A stretch of 64,000 nt of DNA, taken from NCBI RefSeq assembly GCF_964355755.1, contig NC_092674.1, forward strand, positions 2,671,001 through 2,735,000, in the 5' to 3' direction. Positions 10,595 through 21,712 of this stretch are shown piece by piece (the first letter of the stretch is position 1; each line of letters opens with the position of its first letter). The translations under genes and the position numbers were made by a program. Source of the DNA: Antedon mediterranea (lineage: Eukaryota > Echinodermata > Crinoidea > Comatulida > Antedonidae). The notes below the pieces were generated by a model, which searched no databases, had not been told where the DNA came from, and saw only the letters and a program-made list of their open reading frames with translations.

Positions 10595-11083
10595 CTTGTA
10601 AACTACGAACTTCAGCATTGATTGCGAATTCAACATTCTCTTTAGTGTCAAAAACAACTGTTTTCCCAACTGTAATATTGATATTCGAATTCCGAATGAA
10701 TCTGATATAAGAAGTAGTATTTGTAGTTAATTCTAATCCGTATTTATCATTAAAATACCATCCAATGAAATCTCCAGGCTCCACAGTAATGCGTTTAGTT
10801 TCATTTACTATAAAAACTTTTGTGTCGTCACCAACTGACGTGTCATTGGAGTATTTACCATGAGCTGGTATTTCGTTGATACCCACAATTGTAAACTGTT
10901 CTGATTTTGAACTTAGCTGCCTCCATACTATACTATAGCTTGAAATGGTTGAGTGCGTTGTAATTTGTATGTCCAACTATAGACTTGACCACTACAAGAG
11001 AATTTCTTGTTCGGTGATACATCTAAATAACCTCCCGTGTTATATGTGTTTGTATTTAGGCTTACTAGCGGACCAGTACTGCA
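10595..11083 (-). pseudogene. Dead copy of gene A's unnamed-domain exon
   Basis: Strongly similar to gene A exon 2 (5643-5158) along its length: NKKFSCSGQVYSWTYK, SEQFTIVGINEIPAHGKYS, VGDDTKVFIVNETKRITV and GKTVVF are recognisable. The phase-1 donor (GTAAGA) is intact. Two lesions break it. Near 10928-10937 TAGTA is duplicated in tandem, which puts a TAG in frame and shifts the rest. The acceptor region seen in gene A is also missing, replaced by an A-rich stretch before the first Cys codon (11083-11081). It lies between gene B exons in the same orientation. Confidence 0.75.
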
Positions 11084-11099
11084 TTTTTTTTAAACTATG

Positions 11100-12960
11100 A
11101 AAAATAAACGATGTTGGTAAAAAATGTTATCAGATGACTAAATATAGGTAATATAACTTGAATTTTACGTTTCTAGTATTTTTATTCAACTTCAGAGTTT
11201 TATTTTCATGCTATAGCAAAAATAATCCACCGTATATCCATCATCTTTTTTCACCTTCTAGAGAGTCACTAGACATGTTATTACATTAGGTAAAGCTACC
11301 TAACTAATGAAAAAAAGTCTTCTTGATTTCATAGCAGAATTTTGCCAAATTTTGTATTTGACCATTTTAAAGGAAATTCATGTTTTTTCGCCTTGATTTC
11401 TAACATTTGGTTTTTATTATTTATGATTTTTTAATGCACCTACTGTTAGTGTTAATTATGTCAACAAACGACCAAACAATCCACGCCTAGGCCTAGGCCT
11501 AGCCTAATACTAACAGGCCTAGGCCCTAGGCCTACTAGCTAGGCTTCAAGACAACAATACAAAACTTCGACAGGCAACTGTAACACTGGAACTCATTAGT
11601 CTAATTATGTTTTTCCAACGATTCCATGTCTTGCAGGGATGTTCCGATTAATTATTCAAAATCCTAAAAACGATCTAAAGTTAATTTAAATGCCTTTTTG
11701 ATCTAAATTAGTACATAATATCTCTCCAAAAATATACTTCCCTCGCTAAACCAGTCCTAACAATAACATTGGCGGCGAAAGTACAAAATAGCTGGCGCTG
11801 TTGTATTTCAAAAGCAATAGAATAAAAAACATATTTTTCAAACGCGAACAGATTTTGTGTACACGCAAAAAGTATTATTAAACCATCGTTTAATAGTGCG
11901 TACTATTGCACGCCATGTGACCCACAATCGTCCAATGAAATGACAGGAATTTATTTAGGTGTTGTATAATACAATATAAATGCCTTTCATAGTGGGCACG
12001 TGGAATGAGACACAAATGAAGCTTTAAAGGATAACTTTACCGAGAACCATATTTTGACGACGTATTAGGAATGTAAATAAGATTTCAGAACAATCGCGAG
12101 ATTTAAGATATCGCCGCACTCGTTACAGCCGTCGCCGTAAATTGCTGTGACAAGTGCATGGCAAAATTTACCCCATGAGTTTTCACTGTTGTTAACATAC
12201 AAGTAACTTGCTAATTTGAGTTGTATTAGGCTTAAATTTGCCAAAATGATTAGTCTGGTACTTTGAAGAAACACTTCATTATCCAGATAGGCAAAAGAAA
12301 GAATTCAACATTTATATTTTTTACGATTTATTTAAAAAGTGTGTTTACTAGAAATGTTCGCGCTTTGCCAGACTTTTCTATTGAACAGAAACACTCCTAG
12401 TCAAGGGCTCGACAGCAGCCCTGCTCAACGTTTATTTCTGAGAAGATAAACATCTATTCTACCTACTGTAAAATCACTACTGTTAGCACAACATACCGGC
12501 CATGATGACGATGCCAAACTCGCACGTAACTAGAAACGTCTAAGCACAATATTTTGACAAACATCCAGAACAAGATATGGGAAAAGGCAGCAGCCTCAAA
12601 AGACAAGATTTGAAGATTACGTTCGCTATAGTTGTGATCGCGTTCTTGAGCAAAATAAACTCCGATGATGGTTACTTGTTTTTAACATTGTAATAATTTA
12701 AGGTTGATTGACCATTCAGTTTTGTTATTACAATTGTTAAATTGTTAGTGTTTTTTTGTAACTTTAATAGTGTGTAAGATTTTAACTAAAAAACATATAA
12801 TAGAAAGGATTATTGTAACATTATACTATAATACATTTGGCACCTTTGGTCCTTCATAGTGGACACATGGATTATGCACATGTGAAGATTTGTGAAATAA
12901 AGATTTATTCCAGTTTTTCAGTTTTTTTTTCTTATTTGTGACATAACTACACAGGAACCA
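11100..12960. other. Non-coding spacer
   Basis: No exon recognised. 11486-11545 is a palindromic AGGCCTAGGCCTAG-rich patch, a simple motif that recurs at 53225-53260 and 55945-55995. The rest is unremarkable AT-rich sequence. Confidence 0.5.
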
Positions 12961-13345
12961 AGCTTAAATTTGCCACTTGTGCGATAAAACATAGTCGAGC
13001 AAAAAGTGTTAAACAGTCCGACCAGAAGAACATTGCAGCTCAATCTATGTTTCAATCGCTATGTTTTTGTTCAAAAGAATGAGGAAGGATTCTTTTCACA
13101 ATGTACAATTTCCTCTTATCGATGTAATTATCAATTGAAACGTAAAGCGAATCGATTTTTAACCACAAACTGCACCAAAGAACAAGGAAATTACGTTAAA
13201 AACATTTTGATCCGGAATTGAATTTTTCCAGGGAACTCATTTTGCCTTCTTCCAGTTTTAAATTGGAATGACAGCAGAGTTTCCTTAGCACCCCCTAAAA
13301 TTATGGTAGTTATTGTAACCATCTCTGTCCACCAATGGTTAAAAA
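12960..13345. repeat. Segmental duplicate of the 8030-8390 intron unit
   Basis: Shares AAGCTTAAATTTG, TCGCTATGTTTTTGTTCAA-like and CAATTTCCTC blocks with 8030-8390 in the same order and orientation. Together with the neighbouring HYR-like exons (8683-8531, 13504-13358) this marks an exon-plus-intron tandem duplication. The left end is a remnant of the CCAAT-type MITE. Confidence 0.65.
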
Positions 13346-13357
13346 AAAGGAACTTAC

Positions 13358-14859
13358 TAGTTGTAACCGAATCATTCCATGGCTCATTGGTGACATAAAC
13401 TGGTGTAACTTCTTCGGTAAATTTAGGCCCGGATATAGTGGAAACCACTGGTGGAGTATTGAATGTAGCATCTGTTGCTATGGTAACAGTCTTGCTTGAC
13501 GGAACTACAACAGTAACAAATTTACATTATATTTTTAATAATGTTTTACTCGTAAACTACGACTTTTATCCAATTTAACTGTTTACTTATAACTTTGTTT
13601 AAAAAAAAAATATTATTGTATTAGTACATCACAGCCACTGATCATAACTGGGCCCTCTGGGAGATCAGTCTTTGACTGAAGAGGTCGCCCAGTATAAATA
13701 AAATATTCAATTCAAGCTAGCAATTATATTCCCTTCATAAATTGTTAGCGATGTAAAGAGGATATCATGGAGATACCGAATAAATCTTAACTTACCGATT
13801 GTAACAGTAAAATTACAGGACGCGTTGTTTTTAGCATAATCCCAAGCAGAACACAGAACAGTTGTTACTCCTTCGCTAAAATTAGACCCGGATTGAGGAG
13901 AACATTCCACTGATGGAGAAGTGTCTACGTCATCAGTTGATATGACGTCATAGTATATCGTTGAAGATGAATTCAGTTGATTTGACGGACAAGTAATATT
14001 AGGAACTTTTGTATCTAGCAAATAATAATTACATGTATTATTATTATTTATTTCGGTGAGGTAATCTTACCAGACCCAGATGTGGACGTTTAAATATTTT
14101 CTACAAACTATAAGTCATTTTTAAAATATAGTATTGAACGCACGACGGCAACTTCTGCCGTAGATGGCATGATCATAATTATTTCTTGGATTGCACGTAT
14201 AAAGTTTGTTTCAATTCTCTATAAACTTCTGAATGAACAGGCTTATTTTGTAAAAATACGTACCAACAATCAAATGAAAACGACAAATATCTAAATACTG
14301 AAATCCTTGCCATGCGTTGCATATTACAACGTGAGTGCCGTCAGCAACGTTCTGCCCGATTTCTGGGACACAGGCTATAGTATATCTATCTGGATCAGTG
14401 GTATAAACCTTATCACCATAGTCTACGACCGATGATGACGATGTCAAATTAGTTGGACAGTTTAATATTGCAGCACCGAAGATACCTATAAATACATTAA
14501 ATTGAAATCAGTTGGGCCTAGAGGAAAAATGGCAAAAGGCTTCTATTTCTACTTTCTAGGAGTTTTATCCGATAATCTATATTACAACACTTGCAACATG
14601 ACAGTATACAGTGCCGATTTTGCCATTTTTCGTCTAACTGTAATAGTGATTCAAAAGGATGTGGAGACCATCGAAGTAGTGTATACCACCTCCATAGTGG
14701 ATACTGTATCCGATACTTTAGTTTAGTTTTTAATACATAAAGTACGGTGAATGTGGTGAACTTTAGTTCGTTTACCTTACTCTATTTCCCGTCTAAGCCG
14801 ATTAGTACAAACCAATTTTCCGTTCACATTCCCATATTCAAGTAAAAGTAGCCCTTTCT

Positions 14860-14917
<58 letters not shown>

Positions 14918-15341
14918 TCCTGGATTTATATAGCGCCTAAGGTATGAAACTTCTAAGCGCTGAACATTATTACCCCAGTTATAAAAGGGAAAGGTTTGCC
15001 TCAAAGTTGATAGGCGTTCTCAACACCCCTAATAGCTCTCGGCGTTATTAGTTATTATTTTTCAATATTGGTAAACAATTTGTGTGTTGTATGATTTTTG
15101 TTTTAAAATGATTTTGTTTCTTTCTACGGGATTATTAAATGATTATTTATTACTCCTAATATTATTAAACTGTATTTGAAATCAGTATGAAAACACCTTA
15201 CTTCTGATATTCAGCCTAAAAAAGGAATTAGTTAAAAACTAATATAGAAAGAACTTAGAAGCCAAACAAAATGATCTTACCATGTAATAAAAGAATGACT
15301 ACAATGAAGGTAGTGTGCAGCAGGAGGGTTGATATATCCAT
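13358..15341 (-). CDS. Secreted HYR-domain protein (gene B, 5' four exons)
   Basis: Exons 15341-15281, 14485-14264, 14014-13796 and 13504-13358, all phase 1 at each junction with GT-AG borders. Exon 1 gives a signal peptide (MDISTLLLHTTFIVVILLLHG, written to its split codon less one residue: MDISTLLLHTTFIVVILLLH). Exon 2 (residues about 21-94) and exon 3 (95-167) are HYR domains with the four expected Cys (ILNCP, ACVPE, VICNAW, DICRF; and NITCP, VECSP, VLCSAW, ASCNF). Exon 4 (168-216) is a shorter HYR-like unit without cysteines. The symmetric exons mean any one can be skipped or duplicated without frame loss. HYR proteins act outside the cell in adhesion or matrix. Downstream candidates are the exon at 8531-8683 and a dead domain exon; the stop was not found. 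A TATA-like sequence lies at 15389-15400. Confidence 0.68.
13629..13702 (+). mobile_element. 3' fragment of the tRNA-derived SINE
   Basis: Matches the 3' end of the 33821-34158 SINE (ATAACTGGGCCCTCTGGGAG, then GACTGAAGAGG and a final AATAAA-rich tail). It sits in an intron of gene B. Confidence 0.6.
14861..15000 (-). mobile_element. Retroelement tail with (AAT)n
   Basis: An (ATA)n run at 14861-14917 followed by TATATAGCGCCTAAGG. This is the reverse complement of a CR1/L2-type tail ending GGCGCTATATAAATCC and TTATTATT. A related tail in the other orientation lies at 22840-22915. Confidence 0.55.
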
Positions 15342-15552
15342 TTTGTGCTGATCACTCCAGTAACTTCATGTGAATACTAACCAGCATTGTTTATAATATA
15401 TGTGTAAGTACATTACTAAGGTATACATTGTGTAAAAGCGAAATATCCGGAAAAACCGGAACCTGGAAAGTTCATCACTCTTCATTGGTAATTTAAGCTT
15501 TTTTTCCCTTCCCTTTTTACGGAAATCCTCCGCTATTAACTATACCTCATAT

Positions 15553-15625
15553 GCGAGTCATTTGTCCAATCACAAGTGACGAATCATGGCCAAATTACTT
15601 TGCTACGTCCTTGCGGTAAATATAA
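15553..15625. mobile_element. Fragment of the CCAAT-type MITE
   Basis: Contains GTCCAATCACAAGTGACG and GCTACGTCCTTGCG, the core and one arm of the MITE family seen complete at 49424-49597. Confidence 0.55.
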
Positions 15626-15644
15626 ACTTTAGTTTTTAAACAGA

Positions 15645-15765
15645 CTGTTATATGGCAAAATCGGCACTGTGGTCATGTTACAAGAGTTGTCAAAACAATA
15701 TAATAGACTGTATACTACTAGAAAGTAGGAAGCCTTTTTCCATGACTGGCAAACATATAAAGCAC
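15645..15765. repeat. Dispersed repeat shared with 56934-57045
   Basis: The block AAATCGGCACTGTGGTCATG and the following TACAAGAGTTGTCAAAACAA recur with few changes at 56934-57045, in an intron of SPRYD7. Family unknown. Confidence 0.65.
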
Positions 15766-15838
15766 TACAGTAGGTCTAAAAGTACAAATAAAACATATTT
15801 GATTTAAAAACAATAGTAATAATAATAACTAGACATGT

Positions 15839-17703
15839 AACTCGTCACTTTGACGAGTTAGTTATCCGCACGACAAACGCCACGTGCACGCCATATGTTG
15901 GAATATTGCACACAGAAAAAAATTATGGCATTATGACCTGAACTGAAGAATATGATATGTTGTTATTGCTGAATTTCTATTATTTTGATTCATATAATCT
16001 GTATCCATATCACATACAGTGTAGAATAGCTGAAATTACGGAACCCGCTATTTATTGAAATTTTTAACATGTTGACGGTTTTAAAATGAAACGCGCAGGT
16101 AGCAATGTCGGAAGGAAATTATCTCAGCAACAACATATTAACGTGTAGAAGAAATTTGAATACGTAAAATATTGATGCGCGCTCTTTTAAATGTAATGCA
16201 TTGATGACGCAAAAGATGAAAATACGACTTTTTTATTTAACTGGCCATATGATGACGTCACAACAACCGATTGGCAACATTATCAAATGATTTCGTATCT
16301 ACAATCCAATAGCTTCCAGAAAACGTTTTAATCGTGATTATCACATTTTATTCTTACGAGCTATAACAGATTGAAATTTACTGTAAAGATGAAATTAATG
16401 CCACACGTAATTTAAATTTTTAGGCATGATGACGTCATAAAAATTAAAATATTTTTAACTCATGCTAAAGATAGTTGATTGACCTAGACAATATGAAAAT
16501 CGGGGTGAAAATGGAAAACGGATAAGTGGAGATGCGCTCTATTAAATGTGAGGAGTTATAACGAAAGATACAAAAATCCTAAATTTCATATTCGCGTGGC
16601 CATACGATGACGTCACAATGTCCGGTTAGCCATATTAATGCATGATCTGATATCTACAATTCATCAACTTCCAGAATATGTAATAAAAATAATTTTTACC
16701 GTTTAGTTTAGAAACTACGATTGTTTAAAAAAAGGCTTAATTTTGACGAATTTTTGAAGTTTTTCATCAAAGAAGCGTGCAAATTATCATATTCTACGTG
16801 CTCGTATGACGTAATTTGAAGTCGAAATTGTTTAAAAGTTGGTAAAATTACTAGAAAAGGCTGGAAAAACATAAATCACTCGAAAAAATGACGTTTTTAA
16901 TGCTACGTGTGCACCGCGCGCGTAAAAATTTGCGCACGTGTGGGAATTTTTGACATGTTCAAAATGATATGAAACGCGTAGAAAGTTGATTAGAAATTGA
17001 TTTTTCGCATAATAAAATTTAAAACGCGCGTGCGCGCGTAACTTCGTTTAAAACATGCCATTTTTAGTGCACAAAACGTTAGCGCACGATATAAATTAGA
17101 CTTTTGCTAAGTTTCAATTTAAATTGTTATATGGTTTTCGATCTATGTTAAATACGCGAAATTCATAAAAACGCGCGTAAGTCATGTTGCGCAACTCTGA
17201 TGTCATTCAAAAATAGGAAAGCACAACTTCACGTGATTGCCCATATGTTGACAAAGTTATAAAATGTTAACTTTAACGCGTAGAAAGTTGATTAGAAATT
17301 GATTTTTCGCATTATGAAAATTTTAAACGCGCGTGCGTGCGTAACTTCGTGTGAAACATGCCATTTTTAGTGCACAAAACGTTAACGCACGATATAAATT
17401 AGACTTTTGCTAATTTTCAATTTAAATTGTTATATGGTTTTCGATCTATGTTGAATACGCGAAATTCATAAAAACGCGCGTAAGTCATGTTGCGCAACTC
17501 TGACGTCATTCAAAAATAGGAAAGCACAACTTCACGTGATTGCCCATATGTTGACAAAGTTATAAAATGTTAACTTTACACGTTTTAGAGATACGCTCTG
17601 CACAAAAATGACAGAAAGAAAGAAGAATAATACAGAAAAAAAAAAAAAAAAAGATGATGAAACAGGACAGTTACAAGGAGTTATCCGCTGAGTGCGGATA
17701 ACT
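15839..17703. mobile_element. Hairpin-ended non-autonomous element (Helentron-like?)
   Basis: The left end has a perfect hairpin AACTCGTC-ACTTT-GACGAGTT (15839-15859) directly followed by AGTTATCCGCA. The right end is a perfect 10-bp hairpin AGTTATCCGC-TGAGT-GCGGATAACT (17679-17703) followed by AA. The 10-mer AGTTATCCGC is thus shared by both ends. There are no coding frames. The interior is rich in ACGCGCG and ATGACGTCA-like motifs. Shared subterminal repeats plus a 3' hairpin recall Helitron/Helentron derivatives, but this assignment is tentative. Confidence 0.5.
16975..17578. repeat. 302-bp tandem duplication inside the hairpin-ended element
   Basis: Copies 16975-17276 and 17277-17578, both starting CGCGTAGAAAGTTGATTAGA, about 95% alike by eye. 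Confidence 0.9.
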
Positions 17704-18464
17704 AATAATGATTAGGCCTACATTGAATTGAGGAATAATAAGTTGTACCATCTGGATATTTTTCACTCCTTTTTTTAAAACATTGTAAATATTATTTGTT
17801 TTTGTATTGTGATTTTAAAGTTTTTTAATGTCTTTGTAATAAATTACCATTCCCTAACATATAGAGTAACATAGTATTTACATGAACATTCTAGAATAAG
17901 ATGTTTTGATTTAAGAAACCATGTATAATTAATAAGAACAATCAAGAACATTCCAGAAGTGCTATTAATGGAAACTGTAATCATGTAATAATGAGAAGTA
18001 TAAAGAATGATCTAGAAGGATAGGAGCATCTTGTATATAAAGGGTTGTAAACTATTGTAAGGTTGTTGGATTAGAGGTTGGATGTTATATTGTAAAGTCA
18101 TTGTGAAGCTGTTGTTTAAAGTGCTTACTGGATTGTTGAAAGTTGAAGTTGATTGAAATTAAAGCTTTGTTTTTGAGTTATTTTACAACTTTGTCGATTT
18201 TGTGTGTATACTTTTATGTCACAAGGGAGTTCCTAAAGTATTTTCAACCGCTCGGAAACATACGTGAGAGGAGTTTGTGACAGTCTTTTTAAGAATTTTC
18301 TAATCTATTGCTCTAAACAACAGGACCATTATGTAACAGGTGCAATGTCTATACCTGATATGTTTTTATCCTCTATAAATATATTTTTAAATAAATAAAT
18401 ATCCAACGATTTGTAAAACTTGCGTTTCGTTTAGAGATAAAAATTGAATATGTTATCTTTAATA
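17704..18464. other. Non-coding spacer
   Basis: AT-rich, with no exon, RNA gene or complete repeat recognised. 18210-18290 contains paired GTCACAA/TTGTGAC sequences that could be an old element border. Confidence 0.4.
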
Positions 18465-18645
18465 CGTAAGCTATGTCTAAACTATCAAACCAGTTTGACA
18501 AAAAAGTTCGATGTGTCCATGAACATGATGACGTCATATCACTACCATATTTTGGGCATAATTATTACTACCATTTTGGGCACATCACACTTTTCTTGTC
18601 AACCTGAGTTACGGTAGATAGTGTTAGACAGAGCTTTAGACACGC
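18465..18645. mobile_element. TIR MITE of the CTGTCTACACTATCAAAC family
   Basis: The left end is AAGCTATGTCTAAACTATCAAAC and the right end is AGATAGTGTTAGACAGAGCTT. The interior has the GATGTGTCC and ATATCACTACCATATT blocks found in all family members (34767, 35004, 39991, 43816, 51351 and 62647 regions). Confidence 0.7.
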
Positions 18646-18816
18646 GTCTTATACGTTCATATTCATCACGTTGAGATAACGAGCATATTTGTTTCTACTA
18701 TTAAAATAAAAAACACAATAAAATATGCCTACAATACGAATGATATAGATATAGTAATATAATGTATAACATAAAGGTTATTGGTGTTTGGTTTGAACAA
18801 CCAAAAAGACATTTTT

Positions 18817-19546
18817 AGTCGCGTGGAAGCGACTCTATAGTTCACTATATCGGTCGGTCTGTCGGTCTGTCGGTGGTCTGTCGGTCCGGTATCACTATGC
18901 GTTTTATTGCTTTCTGACCTTATCTTGATATCAGTTTAATCTAGCTAGGTCAATTTTTCACAGTATATTCCTTATGGCCAGGAATCAATGTGGTTATGTT
19001 TTCACGGTGCGCAATAAAAAATTACGCGGTCTACGCACGATTTAACGAAATCACGTTTGTAATCATATCTTCACAACCATGAATCACAATTAAATAAAAT
19101 TTGGTACTCATAAATTTCAGGGCATAAATCATCATATGGCAATACAATTACGTGCGTAGCGCATGTAACGCATGCGTACGCGCACTTAAAATTTTCAAAA
19201 TTTATTTTCGATGAAATAAGAGTACGTTGCAGGCAATTTTAAGCGTTTACAAAATTGCCATGAGAACGCATATTTTTGCGCGCGCACTGGGCGTTAAATG
19301 TTATTGCGCACTCTTTTTGCCCGATTTCTGTTTTCTTGACTTACTTTTCAACTCGAAATTACGTTATACGAGCACGTCAAAAGTGACAGGCTACGCACGT
19401 GTAAATTAAAAAAATATAAATGTTTTTAAACATTTCAACATTTTTAAACATGTTCAGTAATTTCGGTCAGTATAGTATGTCGGTCGGTCTGTCTGTCGGT
19501 CTGTCTGTCGGTCCGGTGGTATCACTATGCATTGTAGCACGCGACT
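18817..19546. mobile_element. AGTCGCGTG-ended element with GTCGGTC microsatellites
   Basis: The ends are AGTCGCGTG and CACGCGACT. Inside each end is a GTCGGTCTGTCGGT-type simple repeat followed by GGTATCACTATGC. Fragments occur near 4030-4085 and 7740-7870. No transposase is seen. Confidence 0.55.
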
Positions 19547-19549
19547 TAA

Positions 19550-20225
19550 TGGCTGTTGGCCTTGTTAATAATAGGCCTATAGCCACATTCCTAGTATTTC
19601 AATTGCCTTCCTCCCTAGATTAAATTTAAATAAATAAAAATAATTTCAATGTGATTTATATTTATAATTTTTCACGTCTCCTGCAAATTTCGTAGTTAAA
19701 TTGATACCAATGATTTTATAGATTGATCATACATATCGCAATAATTTACGCCCTCTATAATTTCTTTAACTTTTATACTTTTTCTGTCAAGTAGTGTGTG
19801 TATACAGTAGTCAAAGTGTCTTGACCTGTTAACCGCTCTGAAAATAAACAAAACTGGAAAAATAAGATACAGGCTGCTGCTATATATCCTATATAACATG
19901 CCCGGATGGCAAAATTGTATGGTTTTGAAGACAAAAATTTGTCCAAATTGTTAGTGATTATCTATTTCATAGCGTTGTGTTGCATGATCAAATCAAATCA
20001 AATGATGCATTATTTAAACAGGAAAATACTGTAGTTTAAAACCTTTAGAAAACAATAACCTTAGGCCTACTTTATCTTCCAATTGCATATACATCGACCT
20101 ACTTAAAAAGAAAAAAAAGTGCAGATTATATATTTATATCATGCTTTTTCTTCTAAATAGTTAAACCTAATAAAGACCTCACAGTCCTCTCATTCTTAAA
20201 TGAAAACGAATATAGTTTACTGCAA
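19550..20225. other. Non-coding spacer
   Basis: AT-rich sequence with no supported feature; short open frames on the minus strand lack splice support. Confidence 0.4.
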
Positions 20226-20229
20226 TATA

Positions 20230-21708
20230 GTCAGGTGGCTTAGCGACTAAAACGTTACACGGTGGACAAACGCACCAAATTTGGCATGAGGCTTCTTTTA
20301 GACGTACTAATTGATTTTTGCCTAGGAGCCACCCGATCAGCATCCGATTTTCCAAGATGGCGGCCAAAATGGCTGCCAGTAAATTGGTATATCATATATC
20401 TCTGGCTGTAAAAGTTAAATAGACAAATAACTGAATAAAGAATTTCTGAGGTTAGTAAAACCGATTCAGGAAATATTATATAAAGTGAGTTCCAAAATGG
20501 CGCCCAAAAATAAAAATGGTAGCTATTGAAATTGAAATACATATAATTGTATACAAAGTCACAAATAGTCCATTTCCTAATATAATTTAGTCTGCAAATC
20601 AGAAGGAAAGTGCAAGCATTGCATTTTATGAATTTTTTAACCATGCTAGTTATAAAAACCCATGTTATCAAATTTCTAAAGTTTTTCCTTGACCTTTGAC
20701 CTCAATTTGAATATTTTAATCCAATTGAAAACAAAATAACCACATCTCCGCAACGCTTGCATTAAATTAAATAATTTTAGTGTCAAATTCTTTGAAAGAT
20801 GCATATTAATATTCGTCCTAATGGAAACATTTGTCAAAAAATGGCCAGAAGTATGATTTTTGGTATATTTGACCTTTGACCTACATGTCATATAACTTAG
20901 TAACTAACAGTTGGACAAACTTTAAATAGGTCTCAAATTAATCAGAAGATGGATGTTTCTATTCAGTCTAATACAAAATTTTCCAAGAAAATGACCCAGA
21001 TTCTTGTTATTGACCTTTGACCTGTTCTGGTAGTACACATTTCTATATCTTGAAAACTAGTGGTCGTAAAAGTTTTTTTATGAGAAATTGTTAGAAAAAT
21101 ATATATTTATATGTTTTATAATAAAACAGTTTCTATAAAAATGTAAAAGAATCCTAATTATGATAACTAAATTTGTAATTTGTTAATATCCAATAGTATT
21201 TTTGTTATGTATTAAAATGTGTTATATTTGCTGATTTTAGGCACTTAACGTAAATTTATCTGAACTATGGATATTTAATGTAAAATTTTTTTTTAATACA
21301 AAGAAAATGTAATTATCTATCAAATAAGACCATTTAAAAAATATTCTGACAAAAACTTAGTTACAGGTAAAAAAGTGTACTTTTACTTATGTGAACAGCG
21401 CCCTCAATCTTTATTTTCCCAAAAATACCACATTTTATGTGGTTTCAGAATCTGAACTGGTTATAACTTTTTTTTATCGATTTTTTTTACAGTTACTTGT
21501 AATTTACATACCACCTCTACCATTTACTACATTTACATTTAACTTCTGCCGTCCACAGATATTGTATGTGATTTCCTAGTTTACTGGCAGCCATTTTGGA
21601 TTCTAGGCAAAAATCAATTGGTAGGTCCCAACAAAGCTCCATGCCAAATTTGGCGCTTTTGTCCACTGTGTAACGATTTCCTCATTTTTTGTTGTTAAGC
21701 CACCTGAC
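20230..21708. mobile_element. 1.5-kb TIR element (Tc1/mariner-like, non-autonomous)
   Basis: The ends are GTCAGGTGGCTTA and its complement. Inner inverted blocks follow (CGTTACACGGTGGACAAA versus TTTGTCCACTGTGTAACG, and CCAAATTTGGCATG versus CATGCCAAATTTGG). A TA dinucleotide flanks each end (20228-20229, 21709-21710), as expected for Tc1/mariner insertion. There is no transposase frame. It carries three DR1-type motifs. Confidence 0.7.
20690..21023 (+). promoter_or_regulatory. Three DR1 nuclear-receptor motifs in a transposon
   Basis: TGACCTTTGACCT occurs exactly at 20690-20702, 20870-20882 and 21011-21023. This is a direct repeat of AGGTCA with one-base spacing (read on the minus strand), the classic site for RXR, PPAR and HNF4 dimers. 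Binding is not shown, only the motif. Confidence 0.6.
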
Positions 21709-21712
21709 TAAT

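Noticed and set aside
14777-15004. Minus-strand poly-Tyr frame
   Set aside because: Translation of an (AAT)n run in a retroelement tail.
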